Source of the DNA: JACQFZ01 sp045810625
Lineage (GTDB): Bacteria; Pseudomonadota; Gammaproteobacteria; Acidiferrobacterales; Sulfurifustaceae
Direction: 5' to 3'
Assembly: GCA_045810625.1 (NCBI GenBank)
Contig: JBJMVQ010000011.1
Coordinates: 1-64,000, forward strand
DNA length: 64,000 nucleotides
This document shows positions 43,138-53,737 of this stretch, in pieces. Each line of letters opens with the position of its first letter. Positions within the stretch are counted from its first letter, which is position 1. Made by a program: the position numbers and the translations under genes. The notes under the pieces were generated by a model. The model had not been told where the DNA came from and ran no database searches. It saw only the letters and a list, made by a program, of their open reading frames with translations.

Positions 43138-44763
43138 ATGCATGGTTTGATGATGAAAATGCCTCTCATGATTTCGTCGTTGATTCGCCACGCCGACCGC
43201 TACCATGGCGACACCGAAATCGTCACCCGTTTGACCGAAGGCGGCATCCACCGCTACACGTATTCACAGGCACACCGGCGCTCGCGGCAGCTCGCGAACG
43301 CGTTGTTCGCTCTCGGTGTGAAGCGCTCCGATCGCATCGGCACCCTCGCCTGGAACACTTATCGGCACTTTGAAATCTACTACGCCGTCTCCGGCATCGG
43401 CGCCGTCTGCCATACGATCAATCCGCGGTTATTTCCGGAACAGATCGCCTACATCATCAATCACGCCGAGGACACCTACGTATTCATCGACCTCACCTTC
43501 GTGCCGCTGCTCGAGAAGCTGGCGCCGCAGTGCAAGGCGGTAAAGGGCTACGTCATCATGACCGACCGCGCCCATATGCCGCAGACGACGCTGCCAAGCC
43601 CGATCTGCTACGAAGAGCTGGTCAACGCGCATTCCGACGATATGGAATGGCCGGAGCTCGACGAGAACGACGCTGCGGGGCTTTGTTACACGTCGGGCAC
43701 GACCGGTAACCCGAAGGGCGTCTTGTACTCGCACCGCTCGACAATCCTGCACGCATACGGCTCCGCGCTGCCCGACACGCTCGGCCTTTCCGCGAACGAT
43801 GCGATTCTGCCGGTCGTACCGATGTTCCATGTCAACGCCTGGGGATTGCCCTACTCGGTCCCTCTTGTTGGCGCGAAATTCGTGCTGCCCGGTCCCGGGC
43901 TGGACGGGGCGAGCCTCTACGAGCTGTTCGAGAAGGAAAAGGTAACCTACACCGCCGGCGTACCGACGGTATGGCTCGGTCTGCTGCAATACATGCGCGA
44001 GAAGAACGTCCGGCCTTCGACGCTCAAGAGACTCCTCGTCGGCGGCTCCGCCTGCCCGCCCGCGCTCATCCGTACTTTGGAGCAGGAATACGACGTGCGC
44101 GTCTTGCATGCGTGGGGGATGACCGAAATGAGCCCGCTCGGCGTCGTCTGCACCTTCAAACAAAAACACGCCGACTGGTCTAAAGACCAAAAGGTGGCGT
44201 TGCAGTCGAAACAGGGACGGCCCGTCTACGGCGTGGAGCTGAAGATCGTCGATAGCGACGGCAAGGAGCTGCCGCGAGACGGTAAAGCGTTCGGGGACCT
44301 TTTGGTACGCGGTCCGTGGGTGACAAACGCCTATTACAAGTCCGAGGGCAGCAATCTGCGCGACGGTTGGTTTCCGACCGGCGACGTCGCGACGCTCGAC
44401 GCCGACGGCTACATCCAGATCACCGACCGCTCGAAGGACGTCATCAAGTCGGGCGGCGAATGGATCAGCTCGATCGATCTGGAAAACATCGCCGTCGGCC
44501 ATCCGGCCGTGGCGGAAGCAGCAGTTATCGCCGTGCACCATCCGAAATGGGATGAGCGCCCGCTCTTGATCGTCGTAAAGAAACAGGGGATGAACGTCAC
44601 GCGGGACGAGATACTCAAATTTTATGAAGGCAAAGTCGCCAAGTGGTGGCTGCCGGACGACGTCGTCTTCGTTGACAGCCTGCCCCATACCGCGACCGGG
44701 AAGCTGCTCAAGACGAAGCTGCGCGAACATTTCGGCGATTACAGACTACCCACCGCGAGCTGA
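43138..44763 (+). CDS. Medium-chain acyl-CoA ligase, AlkK-like
   Basis: A 541-aa AMP-forming acyl-CoA synthetase of the AlkK type. The P-loop is CYTSGTTGNPKGVLYSHRST (P-loop core 184-194). Others are VVPMFHVNAWG, VLHAWGMTEMSPLG, DGWFPTGDVATLDADGYIQITDRSKDVIKSGGEWIS and the C-terminal Lys in TATGKLLK. Long identical stretches recall the alkane-degradation enzyme AlkK, which acts on medium-chain acids. It is the first gene of the rightward unit and follows a GAGGACGAG ribosome site. Confidence 0.94.
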   Translation: MHGLMMKMPLMISSLIRHADRYHGDTEIVTRLTEGGIHRYTYSQAHRRSRQLANALFALGVKRSDRIGTLAWNTYRHFEIYYAVSGIGAVCHTINPRLFPEQIAYIINHAEDTYVFIDLTFVPLLEKLAPQCKAVKGYVIMTDRAHMPQTTLPSPICYEELVNAHSDDMEWPELDENDAAGLCYTSGTTGNPKGVLYSHRSTILHAYGSALPDTLGLSANDAILPVVPMFHVNAWGLPYSVPLVGAKFVLPGPGLDGASLYELFEKEKVTYTAGVPTVWLGLLQYMREKNVRPSTLKRLLVGGSACPPALIRTLEQEYDVRVLHAWGMTEMSPLGVVCTFKQKHADWSKDQKVALQSKQGRPVYGVELKIVDSDGKELPRDGKAFGDLLVRGPWVTNAYYKSEGSNLRDGWFPTGDVATLDADGYIQITDRSKDVIKSGGEWISSIDLENIAVGHPAVAEAAVIAVHHPKWDERPLLIVVKKQGMNVTRDEILKFYEGKVAKWWLPDDVVFVDSLPHTATGKLLKTKLREHFGDYRLPTAS

Positions 44764-44793
44764 TGGGCCGCTTAGACCGCTAGGAGCTTGACC

Positions 44794-45987
<1,194 letters not shown>

Positions 45988-45994
45988 GGATCGC

Positions 45995-47191
45995 ATGGAC
46001 TTCAACTTCACCGAGGAACAAACGGCCCTGCAAGACACGCTGCAGCGTTTCATCTCGCGGGATTACAGCTTCGAGAAACGCCGCGAGTTTCTCCGCTCGG
46101 CCGACGGCTTCAGCCGCGACGCCTGGCGCCAATACGCCGAGTTCGGCCTGCTCGCGCTCCCCTTCCCGGAGGAGTTCGGCGGCCTCAACGGCACCGCCGT
46201 CGATACGATGATCGTCATGGAAGCCTTCGGCACCGGTCTCGTGCTCGAACCGTATCTCGCGACCGTCGTGCTCGGCGGTACGCTGATCCGCGATTACGGC
46301 AATGCCGCCCAGAAAGAAGCATTGCTTCCCGCTGTTGCCGCTGGCGAGTTGATGCTCGCGCTGGCGCATTACGAGTTGGGCAGCCGTTACGAGCTGAACA
46401 ACGTTGCCACGACGGCGAAAGGGGACGGCAGCGGCTGGACGCTCGACGGCGCCAAGACCGTCGTGCTGTACGGCGGCGCCGCCGACAAGCTCATCGTCTC
46501 CGCCCGCACCGCCGGTCAGGCGCGCGACGAGCACGGCATCTCGCTGTTCCTGGTCGACCGCACCGCCGCGGGCGTCACGGTACGCGCTTACGCAACGCAG
46601 GACGGGCAGCGCGCGGCCGAGATCACGCTCAAGAATGTACGCGTTCCCGCCGACGCGCTCCTGGGCGCCAAAGACAAAGCGCTTCCGGCGATCGAGCGCG
46701 CGATCGACTACGCCACCGCCGCTCTCTGCGCGGAAGCGGTCGGCGTCATGACCGCCCTCAAGGGGGCCACACTCGAATATCTCAAGACGCGCAAACAGTT
46801 CGGCGTGCCGATCGGCAAATTCCAGGCGCTGCAGCATCGTATGGCCGACATGACCATCGCGGCCGAACAGTCGCGCTCGATGATGTATCTCGCTTGTGTA
46901 AAAGCCGACTCGACCGATGCGGCCGAGCGGCGGCGCGCGGTGTCGGCGGCCAAGACCTATATCGGTCAGGCGGCGCGCTTCATCGGGCAGCAGGCGGTAC
47001 AGATGCACGGCGCGATGGGCGTGACAGACGAGATGATCGTGAGCCACTGGTTCAAGCGTCTGACGATGATCAACGCGACGTTCGGCGACGTCGATTATCA
47101 TCTCGGCCGCTTCAGCGACGCGCTGCTCGCCGAGGCGCAAGCGGCACAAGCGGTCCCGCGGCCGGTGAAAGTTCAGGGAGGCGCTGGATAA
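45995..47191 (+). CDS. Acyl-CoA dehydrogenase, small subunit (PimD-like)
   Basis: A 398-aa acyl-CoA dehydrogenase-fold protein. The N-terminus (MDFNFTEEQTALQDTLQRFI, then DYSFEKRREFLRS) and AVDTMIVMEAFGTGLVLEPYLATVVLGG match proteins annotated as pimeloyl-CoA dehydrogenase small subunit. The middle FAD region is degenerate (ALAHYELGSRYELNNVAT). The C-terminus has QMHGAMGVTDEMIVSHWFKRLTM and no EGT loop. It probably forms a heteromer with the product of the gene 7 nt upstream. Substrates of relatives include dicarboxylyl-CoA; this is inference. Confidence 0.9.
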   Translation: MDFNFTEEQTALQDTLQRFISRDYSFEKRREFLRSADGFSRDAWRQYAEFGLLALPFPEEFGGLNGTAVDTMIVMEAFGTGLVLEPYLATVVLGGTLIRDYGNAAQKEALLPAVAAGELMLALAHYELGSRYELNNVATTAKGDGSGWTLDGAKTVVLYGGAADKLIVSARTAGQARDEHGISLFLVDRTAAGVTVRAYATQDGQRAAEITLKNVRVPADALLGAKDKALPAIERAIDYATAALCAEAVGVMTALKGATLEYLKTRKQFGVPIGKFQALQHRMADMTIAAEQSRSMMYLACVKADSTDAAERRRAVSAAKTYIGQAARFIGQQAVQMHGAMGVTDEMIVSHWFKRLTMINATFGDVDYHLGRFSDALLAEAQAAQAVPRPVKVQGGAG

Positions 47192-47236
47192 ATACCGGCA
47201 CGCCGCGCGCACGCCCCCGCGCGGCGGAGGAACGCT

Positions 47237-49033
47237 GTGGCATCGAAAGTCATCAATCGCCGCGATCTGGATTTCCAGCTCTACGAGGCGCTCGACACCG
47301 AAGCGCTCACCGCGCGCGCCCGCTACAGCGAGCACGGGCGCGAAACCTTCGCCGCGGCGATCGACACCGCGTTGAAGATCGCGGAGGAGAAGTTCCTCCC
47401 GCACAACCGTAAAGCCGACGAGCACGAGCCGGAGTTCGACGGTACGCGCGTGCAGATGATCCCGGAAGTGAAGGACGCCGTTCGGGCCGTCGCCGACGCC
47501 GGCTTCCTCGCCGCCGCGCACGATTACGCGCTCGGCGGCATGCAGTTGCCCGTCACGATTTCTCAGGCGTGCATGGCGCTCTTCAACGGCGCGAATATTT
47601 CGACGTCGGCATATCCGTTCCTCACCATCGCCAACGCCAACGTCATTCACCGGTACGGCACGGCCGAACAAAAACAACGCTATTTGAAGCCGCTGCTGAC
47701 CGGCCGCTGGTTCGGCACGATGGCGCTCACCGAGCCGCAGGCCGGCTCGTCGCTCGCCGACATCACGACGACCGCGACGCCGAATCCGGACGGCACGTAT
47801 TCACTGCGCGGCAACAAGATCTTCATCTCGGCCGGCGATCACGAGCTGACGGAAAACATCGTGCACCTCGTGCTCGCGAAAATTCCGGGCGGGCCGGCGG
47901 GCGTCAAGGGCATCTCGCTCTTCATCGTTCCGAAGTACCGCGTCAACAACGACGGAAGCCTCGGCGCGCGCAACGACGTCACGCTCGCGGGCCTCATTCA
48001 CAAGATGGGCTACCGCGGCACCACGTCGACCATGCTCTCCTTCGGTGAGAAGGGCCAATGCGTCGGGGAGATCGTCGGTGAGCCGCACCGCGGCCTCTCC
48101 TACATGTTCCATATGATGAACGAGGCGCGCATCGGCGTCGGCCTCGGCGCGGTGATGCTCGGTTACGCCGGCTACCTGCACGCGGTCGAGTATGCGCGCG
48201 AGCGGCCGCAGGGCCGGCCGGTGGCGTCGAAAGACCCGAAGATGCCGCAGACGCCGATCATCGCCCACGCCGACGTGCGCCGCATGCTGCTCGCGGCCAA
48301 GAGCTACGTCGAAGGCGGGCTGTCGCTCTGTCTCTACGCCGCGCGGCTCGTCGATGAGAGCCGCACCGGCGAAACGCCCCAGGCGCAACAGAACGCGGGG
48401 CGCCTGCTCGATTTGCTCACGCCGGTGGTGAAAGCGTGGCCGTCGCAATTTTGCCTTGAAGCGAACAACTTGGCGATTCAAGTCCACGGCGGTTACGGTT
48501 ACACGCGCGAATATCCGGTGGAGCAGCTGTACCGCGACAACCGGCTGAACCCGATCCACGAGGGCACGAACGGCATTCAGGCGATCGACCTGCTCGGGCG
48601 CAAGCTCGTGATCGACGGCGGCGAGGCGCTGGACCTGCTCGGGCGCGAGATGGCGCGCGATATCGACGCCGCGGCGGCGCACAAAGCGCTGCAAAGCTAC
48701 GCGCGCGAGCTGCAAGCCGCATGGCAGCGCACCCTTACCGTGACGCGAACGCTCGCGGCGGCGCTGCACGAAGACGTGACCGCGGGGCTCGCCAACGCAA
48801 GCGCCTACCTTGAAGCGTTCGGGCACGTCGTCGTGGCTTGGCGCTGGCTGCGCCAGGCTGTCGCTGCCGCACGGGGACTCGAGCGCAGCGCCGACGACGC
48901 CGATTTTTACCGCGGCAAGCTCGCCGCCTGCCGTTACTTCTTCCGCTGGGAGCTTCCGAAAACGAAAGCGCAATTCGATCTGCTCGAGTCGCGCGATCGC
49001 ACGACGCTCGACGCCCAGCCGGAATGGTTTTAG
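47237..49033 (+). CDS. Acyl-CoA dehydrogenase with C-terminal extension (DmdC-like)
   Basis: A 598-aa dehydrogenase, starting GTG after GGAGG. The core carries MALTEPQAGSSLADI and KIFISAGDHE, and catalytic Glu442 is in IHEGTNGIQAIDLLGRK. The extra ~120 C-terminal residues (AAAHKALQSYARELQAAWQ to the end) are the helical C-terminal domain of the 600-residue group. That group includes 3-methylmercaptopropionyl-CoA dehydrogenase DmdC and long-chain FadE5. Which of these substrates applies is unknown. It follows the PimC/PimD-like pair by 45 nt. Confidence 0.93.
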   Translation: MASKVINRRDLDFQLYEALDTEALTARARYSEHGRETFAAAIDTALKIAEEKFLPHNRKADEHEPEFDGTRVQMIPEVKDAVRAVADAGFLAAAHDYALGGMQLPVTISQACMALFNGANISTSAYPFLTIANANVIHRYGTAEQKQRYLKPLLTGRWFGTMALTEPQAGSSLADITTTATPNPDGTYSLRGNKIFISAGDHELTENIVHLVLAKIPGGPAGVKGISLFIVPKYRVNNDGSLGARNDVTLAGLIHKMGYRGTTSTMLSFGEKGQCVGEIVGEPHRGLSYMFHMMNEARIGVGLGAVMLGYAGYLHAVEYARERPQGRPVASKDPKMPQTPIIAHADVRRMLLAAKSYVEGGLSLCLYAARLVDESRTGETPQAQQNAGRLLDLLTPVVKAWPSQFCLEANNLAIQVHGGYGYTREYPVEQLYRDNRLNPIHEGTNGIQAIDLLGRKLVIDGGEALDLLGREMARDIDAAAAHKALQSYARELQAAWQRTLTVTRTLAAALHEDVTAGLANASAYLEAFGHVVVAWRWLRQAVAAARGLERSADDADFYRGKLAACRYFFRWELPKTKAQFDLLESRDRTTLDAQPEWF

Positions 49034-49061
49034 CTCCCGACGTCAACGACAATACCAACCT

Positions 49062-49511
49062 ATGACTGAAACAGCCGTGCCCGAGGGCTTCCAGCTCCTC
49101 AAGCGGGTCGCTCCGTTTCTCGAGATGGTCGGACCGATCTACGTGAAGAGCGTCGATCGCTCGCGCATCATCGCGATTCGCGTTGCGGAAAAACATTTGA
49201 ACATGCGCGGCATCGTTCACGGCGGCATGTTGATCACGCTCGCCGACAGCGCGCTCGGCATCAACCTGTCGTACCATCAGGATCCGCCGCGCCCGATGGT
49301 GACGGTGAGTCTGTCGACCGACTTCCTCGAGCCGGCCATGCTCGGCGACTGGGTGGAAGCGCACGTGCGCGTGCAGCGCACGGGCATGAATCTCGCGTTT
49401 GCGAACTGCACGCTGCAGGTGGGAACGAAAGCCATCCTGCGCTCGAGCGGCGTCTTTTTCATTTTGCCGGGGACGACGAAGTTCACGGCGCAGGAACGCT
49501 TCGACGGTTGA
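49062..49511 (+). CDS. PaaI-family thioesterase
   Basis: A 149-aa hotdog thioesterase with NMRGIVHGGMLITLADSALGI (about 46-66) and VTVSLSTDFLEPAMLGDWVEAHVRV. Predicted to hydrolyse acyl-CoA and keep the CoA pool free. The start at 49062 is 28 nt after the preceding dehydrogenase stop; longer frames overlap that gene and read as shadow. It is a second thioesterase for the island, distinct from the one at 32010-32444. Confidence 0.9.
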   Translation: MTETAVPEGFQLLKRVAPFLEMVGPIYVKSVDRSRIIAIRVAEKHLNMRGIVHGGMLITLADSALGINLSYHQDPPRPMVTVSLSTDFLEPAMLGDWVEAHVRVQRTGMNLAFANCTLQVGTKAILRSSGVFFILPGTTKFTAQERFDG

Positions 49512-49522
49512 AACACGAGCGC

Positions 49523-50245
49523 ATGCCGAAAGTTCACGTATTGCTGAAGAAGGAAGAGCTCGACCGGCAGCGACTCCCGGGCAAAGTCGTCATTGTGCTC
49601 GACATTCTGTTCGCGACGACATCGATCGTCGCCGCGCTCGCGCACGGCGCGAAGGAAGTCGTACCGCTCGTGGGCGGTGCGGCGGCGCTCGCCGAGGCGG
49701 AAAAGCGCGAGCCATCGACGTACATCCTGTCCGGCGAGCTGAACGCCGAGACGCTGCCCGGCTTCTGCCATCCGACGCCGCTCGCGCTGCTGCGCGAGAA
49801 CGTCGCGAACCGCACGCTGCTCTACTGCACCACGAACGGCACCGTCGCATTGAACAAGGCGCGCCAGGCGGATCACGTCTACGCGGCTGCGCTCATCAAC
49901 GGCCACGCGACGATCGAGCGCATCGTGCAAGCGCATCCGGAGGACACCGTTATCGTCGTCTGCTCCGGGTCGGCGGATAACTTCAACCTGGAAGACTTCT
50001 ACGGCGCGGGACATTTCGTGTCGTTGTTGAGCCGACTCGCGCCCGAGCACTACGATCTGACCGACGCCGCGCACGCGGCGTGCCTCCTCTACGAGCACAA
50101 CGACGCTGTCGAAGCGTTGAGCCGGGCGCGCATCGGCCGTTTGATGCGGTCGCGCGGTCTCGAACCGGAAATCCACTTCGCGGCGCGGCAGGACTGTTTC
50201 GACGTCGTCCCGAAACTCGTCGACGGCGTTCTGCGCCCGATCTGA
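49523..50245 (+). CDS. 2-phosphosulfolactate phosphatase family protein (ComB-like)
   Basis: A 240-aa ComB-fold protein. Conserved features are VIVLDILFATTSIVAAL (about 24-40, the acidic/threonine core), LSGELNAETLPGFCHPTPLAL and LLYCTTNGTVALNKARQADHVYAAALING. ComB dephosphorylates 2-phosphosulfolactate in coenzyme M synthesis, but no other CoM gene is visible. In bacteria the family is widespread with unknown roles. The ATG at 49523 was preferred over the TTG at 49508. It lies within the catabolic operon after the thioesterase. Confidence 0.88.
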   Translation: MPKVHVLLKKEELDRQRLPGKVVIVLDILFATTSIVAALAHGAKEVVPLVGGAAALAEAEKREPSTYILSGELNAETLPGFCHPTPLALLRENVANRTLLYCTTNGTVALNKARQADHVYAAALINGHATIERIVQAHPEDTVIVVCSGSADNFNLEDFYGAGHFVSLLSRLAPEHYDLTDAAHAACLLYEHNDAVEALSRARIGRLMRSRGLEPEIHFAARQDCFDVVPKLVDGVLRPI

Positions 50246-50278
50246 AGCCGCCGGCGCCCTATTCAAGGAGACCCCACC

Positions 50279-51160
50279 ATGGAAGAGCACTACGCAACCG
50301 TCAACGGCCTGCGGCTGCACTACGTCAGCGCGGGCAAGGGCCCGCTCATTTTATTCGTCCACGGCTTTCCCGAATTCTGGTACGCCTGGAAGAACCAGCT
50401 CGAAGCGTTCGGCCGCGACTACCGCGCGGTCGCGCCCGATATGCGCGGCTACAACCGCTCCGACAAACCGGCCGACGTGAAGGCGTATCGAGCGAAACAT
50501 TTAGTCGAGGACCTGCGGCAGCTCATCGATCACTTGGGCGGCCGACCCTGCGTGATGGTCGCGCACGATTGGGGCGGCGCGGTGGCTTGGAGCTTCGCCG
50601 TCGCGCATCCCGACTATCTCTCGCGGCTCGTGATCGTGAACGCACCGCATCCGATTCCGTTCGCGCGCGCGCTGAAAAGCAATCCCGAGCAGATCGCGGC
50701 GAGTCAGTACATGCTGCTGCTGCGCGACGCGAAGGCCGAGCGCGTGCTTTCCGAAGACAATTTCCGGCGGCTCGAAGGTATGCTCTCGACCTTCGGCGAA
50801 GGCGCCGAACAGTGGCTTAGCGACGACGATCGGTCGCGCTACCGCGAAGCGTGGGCGCAGCCGGGCGCATTGACCGCATCGCTCAATTACTACCGCGTCT
50901 CGCCGCTCTATCCGCCGGCATCGGGCGGCACGGCGGAGCATCTTCCCGATCTCGATCCGGCCGCGTTTACCGTCAACGTCCCGACGCTCGTTATTTGGGG
51001 CGAGCGCGACCGGGCGTTGCGTCCGGTACTGCTGGACGGACTGAACGACGTGGTGCCGAACCTGCGTATCGAGCGCATCCCCGAGGGCTCGCATTGGGTC
51101 ATCCACGAGCAGCCGGAGCGCGTCAACCGATTGATTCGTGAATTCATTGAAAGCCGCTGA
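50279..51160 (+). CDS. Epoxide hydrolase-like alpha/beta hydrolase
   Basis: A 293-aa alpha/beta hydrolase. HGFPEFWYAW (28-37), nucleophile Asp97 in HDWGG, acid Asp244 in GERDRAL and base His272 in GSHWVIHEQP form the usual set. Tyrosines in NYYRVSPLYP (around 204) lie where cap tyrosines of epoxide hydrolases polarise the epoxide. GGAGACCCCACC precedes the ATG. It probably opens an epoxide or hydrolyses an ester during catabolism. It is a different subtype from the dehalogenase-like gene at 24187-25077. Confidence 0.9.
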   Translation: MEEHYATVNGLRLHYVSAGKGPLILFVHGFPEFWYAWKNQLEAFGRDYRAVAPDMRGYNRSDKPADVKAYRAKHLVEDLRQLIDHLGGRPCVMVAHDWGGAVAWSFAVAHPDYLSRLVIVNAPHPIPFARALKSNPEQIAASQYMLLLRDAKAERVLSEDNFRRLEGMLSTFGEGAEQWLSDDDRSRYREAWAQPGALTASLNYYRVSPLYPPASGGTAEHLPDLDPAAFTVNVPTLVIWGERDRALRPVLLDGLNDVVPNLRIERIPEGSHWVIHEQPERVNRLIREFIESR

Positions 51161-51248
51161 CCGGCCGCTTCGGCAGACCCCATATTCGGTACGCGACGCA
51201 TTGTTGCTACCATAGCGGCGTCTGCATACCACTTATAAGTAGGTTCCC

Positions 51249-51710
51249 ATGCCCAAAGTCGAATTCCGCAGCATCGAAGAGTTACGCGGCCGGATCGGCC
51301 AGGAAGTCGCCGTGAGCGATTGGATGACGGTCACGCAGGAGCGCATCGATAAATTTGCCGACGCGACCGACGACCACCAATGGATCCACGTCGATCGCGA
51401 GCGGGCCGCCGGCTCGCCGTTTGGCGGGACCATCGCGCACGGCTTCCTCACGCTGTCGCTGATCCCGCACTTTATGTACACGACGGTCGGCTTCCCGCCG
51501 TCTAAGATGTCGGTCAACTACGGACTGAACCGCGTGCGCTTCACGGCACCGGTCCGCGCGGGCAAACGCGTGCGCGCGCGCATCGCGCTGCTCGGCGTCG
51601 AAGAGATCACCGGCGGACAGCAATTCAACTGGAAGATCACTATCGAGCTCGAAGGCAGCGACAAGCCCGCCTGCGTCGCCGAAACCGTCGGCCGGCGCTA
51701 CGAGAAATAA
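51249..51710 (+). CDS. MaoC-family enoyl-CoA hydratase
   Basis: A 153-aa single-hotdog MaoC hydratase. The catalytic pair is Asp42 and His47 in DDHQWIHVD, followed by SPFGGTIAHGFLTLSLIP. Proteins of this sort hydrate trans-2-enoyl-CoA, often giving the R-3-hydroxy product. An ACTTATAAGT palindrome (51231-51240) sits 8 nt before the start. It would complement the crotonase domain of the bifunctional enzyme. Confidence 0.92.
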   Translation: MPKVEFRSIEELRGRIGQEVAVSDWMTVTQERIDKFADATDDHQWIHVDRERAAGSPFGGTIAHGFLTLSLIPHFMYTTVGFPPSKMSVNYGLNRVRFTAPVRAGKRVRARIALLGVEEITGGQQFNWKITIELEGSDKPACVAETVGRRYEK

Positions 51711-51731
51711 CGAAACCCTAAAAATCGCTGG

Positions 51732-51811
51732 AACCGCCAAGGAGCGAAGGACGCCAAGGAAGATCCTGAAACACGAGGAAAAGCTTTGCGTCCTTCGCGT
51801 CCTTGGCGGTT
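51732..51811. repeat. Inverted repeat of GCGTCCTTGG-type units
   Basis: The left arm (51732-51760) and right arm (51785-51811) pair as AACCGCCAAGGAxGCGAAGGACGC against TTTGCGTCCTTCGCGTCCTTGGCGGTT. It is the same family as the element at 74-224, with CTTG/CTTC units in place of CTTT/CTCT. It lies between the MaoC and quinone oxidoreductase genes, about 55 nt before the latter's start. Confidence 0.75.
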
Positions 51812-51866
51812 CGCAAAATTGATCAGACCGCGTCAGGCGAAGCAAGGTCACGAAGGAGACAGGAAC

Positions 51867-52847
51867 ATGAAAGCGCTGTTGTGCACCGAGGTCGGCTCGC
51901 TCGATAAGTTGAAAGTACAGGATGTCGCGTCGCCCCGGCCCGGTCCGGGCCAGATCGTCGTCGACGTGAAAGCGAGCTCGATCAACTTTCCCGACGCGCT
52001 CATGGTCAAGGGCATGTACCAGGTGAAACCGCCCGTGCCGTTTTCGCCCGGCGGCGAGATCGCGGGCATCGTGAAAGAAGTCGGTGAGAACGTGAAGAAT
52101 TTTGCAGTGGGCGATCGTGTCGTCGGCTTCTGCGGCTGGGGCGGGTTCGCCGAGGAGTGCCTGGCGTCGGCCGAGCGCATGATGCCGCTACCGCAGGGCA
52201 TGGACTTCGACGTCGCCGCGGCGTTCGGCCTTACCTATTGCACCTCGCTGCATGGCCTGCAGGAATGCGCAAAGCTCAAAGCCGGCGAGACGCTGCTCGT
52301 CCTCGGCGCGGCCGGCGGCGTCGGCATCGCGGCGGTTGAGATCGGCAAGATCATGGGCGCGCGCGTCATCGCCGCCGCGTCGAGCGACGACAAGCTCGAT
52401 GTCTGCAAGAAAGCGGGCGCGGACGATCTGATCAACTACGGCAAAGACGACTTGCGCCAGCGGCTGAAGGAACTCGTCGGCGACAAGGGCGTCGATGTCG
52501 TGTACGACCCCGTCGGCGGACCGTACTCGGAACCGGCGTTGCGTGCGACCGCATGGGGCGGCCGATTCCTTGTCGTCGGTTTCGCCGCCGGCGAAATTCC
52601 CAAGATTCCGCTCAATCTCGCGTTGCTGCGCGAGCGCTCGATCATCGGCGTCTACTGGGGCGACTGGACGCGGCACGACCCGGCCGGCCACGTGCGTAAC
52701 GTGAAGCAGCTGGTGCAGTGGATCGCGGCCGGCAGGATCAAACCGCTCGTGAGCGAGCGCGTGTCGCTGCGCGATACGCCGGCGGCGCTCGCGCGACTCA
52801 CCGAACGTAAGGTCAAGGGCAAGATCGTCGTACAACCCGAAGCGTAG
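51867..52847 (+). CDS. NADPH:quinone oxidoreductase family protein
   Basis: A 326-aa zinc-independent MDR reductase. The N-terminus MKALLCTEVGSLDKLKV and SSINFPDALMVKGMYQVKPPVPFSPGGEIAG are typical of quinone oxidoreductase-like proteins. The cofactor motif is LGAAGGVG (146-153). GAAGGAGACAGGAAC precedes the ATG, setting the start. It could reduce an enoyl or quinone substrate using NADPH, or support redox balance of the pathway. Confidence 0.93.
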   Translation: MKALLCTEVGSLDKLKVQDVASPRPGPGQIVVDVKASSINFPDALMVKGMYQVKPPVPFSPGGEIAGIVKEVGENVKNFAVGDRVVGFCGWGGFAEECLASAERMMPLPQGMDFDVAAAFGLTYCTSLHGLQECAKLKAGETLLVLGAAGGVGIAAVEIGKIMGARVIAAASSDDKLDVCKKAGADDLINYGKDDLRQRLKELVGDKGVDVVYDPVGGPYSEPALRATAWGGRFLVVGFAAGEIPKIPLNLALLRERSIIGVYWGDWTRHDPAGHVRNVKQLVQWIAAGRIKPLVSERVSLRDTPAALARLTERKVKGKIVVQPEA

Positions 52848-52882
52848 CGGCGGCCCTCCCGCTCGATTCGATCGGACCGACC

Positions 52883-53641
52883 ATGCTCGCCGACCGCGCC
52901 AGTCGCCTGTTCGTCGTGCTCGCCGCATTCTTCGCGGCCAACGCGCTCATGGCCGAATTCATCGGCGTAAAGATTTTCGCGCTCGAGGATACGTTCGGCC
53001 TGCATCCCCTTAACTGGCATCTCTACGGCCAGAACGGTTCGCTCAATTTCACCGCGGGCGTGCTGCTCTGGCCGATCGTTTTCATCTTCACCGACGTCAT
53101 CAACGAGTATTTCGGCCGTCGCGGCGTGCGCCTGGTTTCGTATCTCACCGCAGGCTTGATCGCGTACGCGTTCCTGTTCGCCTATGTCGCGATTTCGCTC
53201 GCGCCCGCGAGCTGGTGGGTCGGCATCGGCATGAGTCAGGGAGTACCGAACATGCAAGCGGCGTTCGCGAGCCTGTTCGGACAAGGCTTGTGGACGATCG
53301 GCGGTTCGTTGATCGCGTTCCTGCTCGGTCAGCTCATCGACATCGCGGTGTTCCAGCAGATCCGCCGCGCCACCGGCGAGCGCCACATCTGGCTGCGCGC
53401 CACCGGTTCGACTGCGGTCTCGCAGCTCATCGACAGCTTTGTCGTGCTCTACATCGCGTTCGTGATCGGGCCGCAGCATTGGCCGACCAATCTTTTTCTT
53501 GCCGTCGGTACCGTCAACTATGTGTACAAGATTTCCGCGGCGATTCTGCTGATTCCACTGATCTACCTGGTGCGTCGCGGCATCCAGGGGTACCTCGGCA
53601 AAGAAGCGGCGGCATCGCTCGAGGCGCACGCTCACTCGTAG
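52883..53641 (+). CDS. yhhQ: Queuosine precursor transporter (YhhQ/VUT family)
   Basis: A 252-aa polytopic membrane protein of the VUT_1 family. Motifs are FTDVINEYFGRRGVR (about 72-86), IAFLLGQLIDIAVFQ and QLIDSFVVLYIAF. E. coli YhhQ takes up 7-cyano-7-deazaguanine/preQ1 for tRNA queuosine modification. It follows the quinone oxidoreductase by 35 nt and may simply be co-transcribed with the catabolic genes. No riboswitch fits in so short a gap. Confidence 0.9.
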   Translation: MLADRASRLFVVLAAFFAANALMAEFIGVKIFALEDTFGLHPLNWHLYGQNGSLNFTAGVLLWPIVFIFTDVINEYFGRRGVRLVSYLTAGLIAYAFLFAYVAISLAPASWWVGIGMSQGVPNMQAAFASLFGQGLWTIGGSLIAFLLGQLIDIAVFQQIRRATGERHIWLRATGSTAVSQLIDSFVVLYIAFVIGPQHWPTNLFLAVGTVNYVYKISAAILLIPLIYLVRRGIQGYLGKEAAASLEAHAHS

Positions 53642-53737
53642 CTCGTCATCGCAGAAAATATGTTTTAGCAGCGCTCGACTTGAGACGGAACGGCAGCGGC
53701 CCTATCCTGATGCCGCATGTAACGAGGTCCGGCAATC

